Source of the DNA: an uncultured Planctomycetota bacterium
GTDB taxonomy: Bacteria > Planctomycetota > UBA1135 > GCA-002686595
Direction of reading: 5' to 3'
Assembly (NCBI GenBank): GCA_903829565.1
Contig: CAIKQM010000729.1
Span: forward strand, 1 to 5,813
DNA length: 5,813 bases
The notes beneath the pieces are model-generated. The model was not told where the DNA came from and ran no database searches. It saw only the letters and a program-made list of their open reading frames with translations. Position numbers and translations under genes: made by a program. Below, piece by piece: positions 5,427 to 5,813 of the stretch. Position 1 is the stretch's first letter. Every line of letters starts with the position of its first letter.

Positions 5427-5813
5427 TTAGCGGGTGCGAGCCATCCACTCACGCCAGCGTGTGTGGAGCGTGTGGGCGCTGGGGAACATGGAGTTCGGCG
5501 ACAAGAAGTGCGAGTACTCGAAGGTGATGAGCTTGTCGACCTTGGCATCGAGTGCGCACTGGATCTTGTGCCGGAGTTTGGGCCACGCGATGGGCGGGAA
5601 CTTGATGTGCACATCGCGGTCGAAGGTCTCGATGTTCGACCAGCTCTGCACGCCATGGTCCTTGGCCAGCTGTGAGTTGATGGCCAAGAAGCGCGGCAAG
5701 TCGCGGAACTCGACATTGCCATCTTGGAACGCAACCACATCCACATAGCCTTGGATCTTCTGGAAGACTTGCTTCCACTCTTCGGCGTGCTGCTCCAGCG
5801 TGAGCGTTTGATC
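5427..5813 (-). CDS. DUF4434-like TIM-barrel protein, C-terminal 128 residues only
   Basis: This frame is open from the right edge of the window to TAA at 5427-5429, so the N-terminus lies outside. Visible blocks are YVDVVAFQDGNVEF (23-36 of the visible part), SWSNIETFDRD (57-67), KVDKLITFEYSHFLSPNS (91-108) and a Trp/Arg-rich end. The order 'D-(V/I)-V-A-F-Q-D-G', then a W-x-N/D-x-E strand, then (I/T)-F-(E/D)-Y-x-H-(F/Y)-L-S-P, is what I know from DUF4434, a glycoside hydrolase-like TIM barrel. The Glu in NIETF and the Glu in TFEYSH are candidate active-site acids. No biochemical role is established for the family to my knowledge. There is an internal GTG at 5744 but no stop before it, so a short independent gene is not needed. 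It is spaced 17 bp from the epimerase start at 5409, or overlaps it if ATG 5448 is used, which suggests one operon transcribed leftward. Confidence 0.75.
   Translation of the reverse strand, partial: DQTLTLEQHAEEWKQVFQKIQGYVDVVAFQDGNVEFRDLPRFLAINSQLAKDHGVQSWSNIETFDRDVHIKFPPIAWPKLRHKIQCALDAKVDKLITFEYSHFLSPNSMFPSAHTLHTRWREWMARTR

Noticed and set aside
4474..5430. Plus-strand open frame (about 318 codons) opposite the epimerase
   Set aside because: The minus strand carries all AGE-family motifs in one frame; the plus reading has no domain and looks like a mirror frame.
1..5813. CRISPR array, tRNA, rRNA, insertion sequence or attachment site
   Set aside because: No regularly spaced repeats, cloverleaf-like sequence, transposase motif or terminal inverted repeats with target duplication were seen on either strand by eye.

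Overview
The window is a G+C-rich bacterial segment carrying five protein-coding genes with almost no intergenic DNA. I see no RNA genes, insertion sequences, CRISPR arrays or phage genes. The best taxonomic clue is the C-terminal tail of the secreted nuclease (CFGDG…CPC…FGDGLRC…YQIWYRN…LSNG…TW). I recognise this Cys-containing module from the ends of many exported proteins of uncultured and deep-branching Planctomycetota. The weak or absent Shine-Dalgarno sequences, and the neighbourhood of FAD_oxidored, GHL10, DUF4434 and AGE proteins, fit that phylum too. This assignment is inference from memory of the families, not the result of a search.

Layout from left to right. Positions 1-1321 (minus) hold a 440-residue, C-terminally cut FAD-dependent oxidoreductase of the FAD_oxidored type. 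Positions 1323-2780 (plus) hold an exported GHL10/DUF187-type glycoside hydrolase. These two are divergent, their proposed start codons are one base apart, and both lie in a 14-bp perfect palindrome. After a 78-bp gap that can form a long stem around the next start codon, 2859-4214 (plus) encodes a secreted endonuclease I-family nuclease with an added Cys-rich tail. Its last 23 bp overlap, tail to tail, the end of a minus-strand AGE-family sugar 2-epimerase (4192-5409). Upstream of the epimerase on the same strand is the 3' end of a DUF4434-like TIM-barrel protein (5427-5813, open at the window edge), which is probably co-transcribed with it.

How they may work together (inference): four of the five genes belong to families linked to glycan or sugar processing. 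They are an exported GHL10 hydrolase, a DUF4434 glycosidase-like protein, an AGE epimerase/isomerase, and a flavoprotein of a family often found in polysaccharide-use neighbourhoods. The nuclease and GHL10 protein carry signal peptides, while the epimerase and flavoprotein look cytoplasmic. A scheme of outside cleavage followed by inside sugar conversion is plausible. No transporter, regulator or classical CAZyme is visible, so the substrate cannot be named. I found no clear sign of a wholly new defence or mobile system. The most unusual items are the palindromic divergent start, the possible start-codon-sequestering stem before the nuclease, and the nuclease's tail module.
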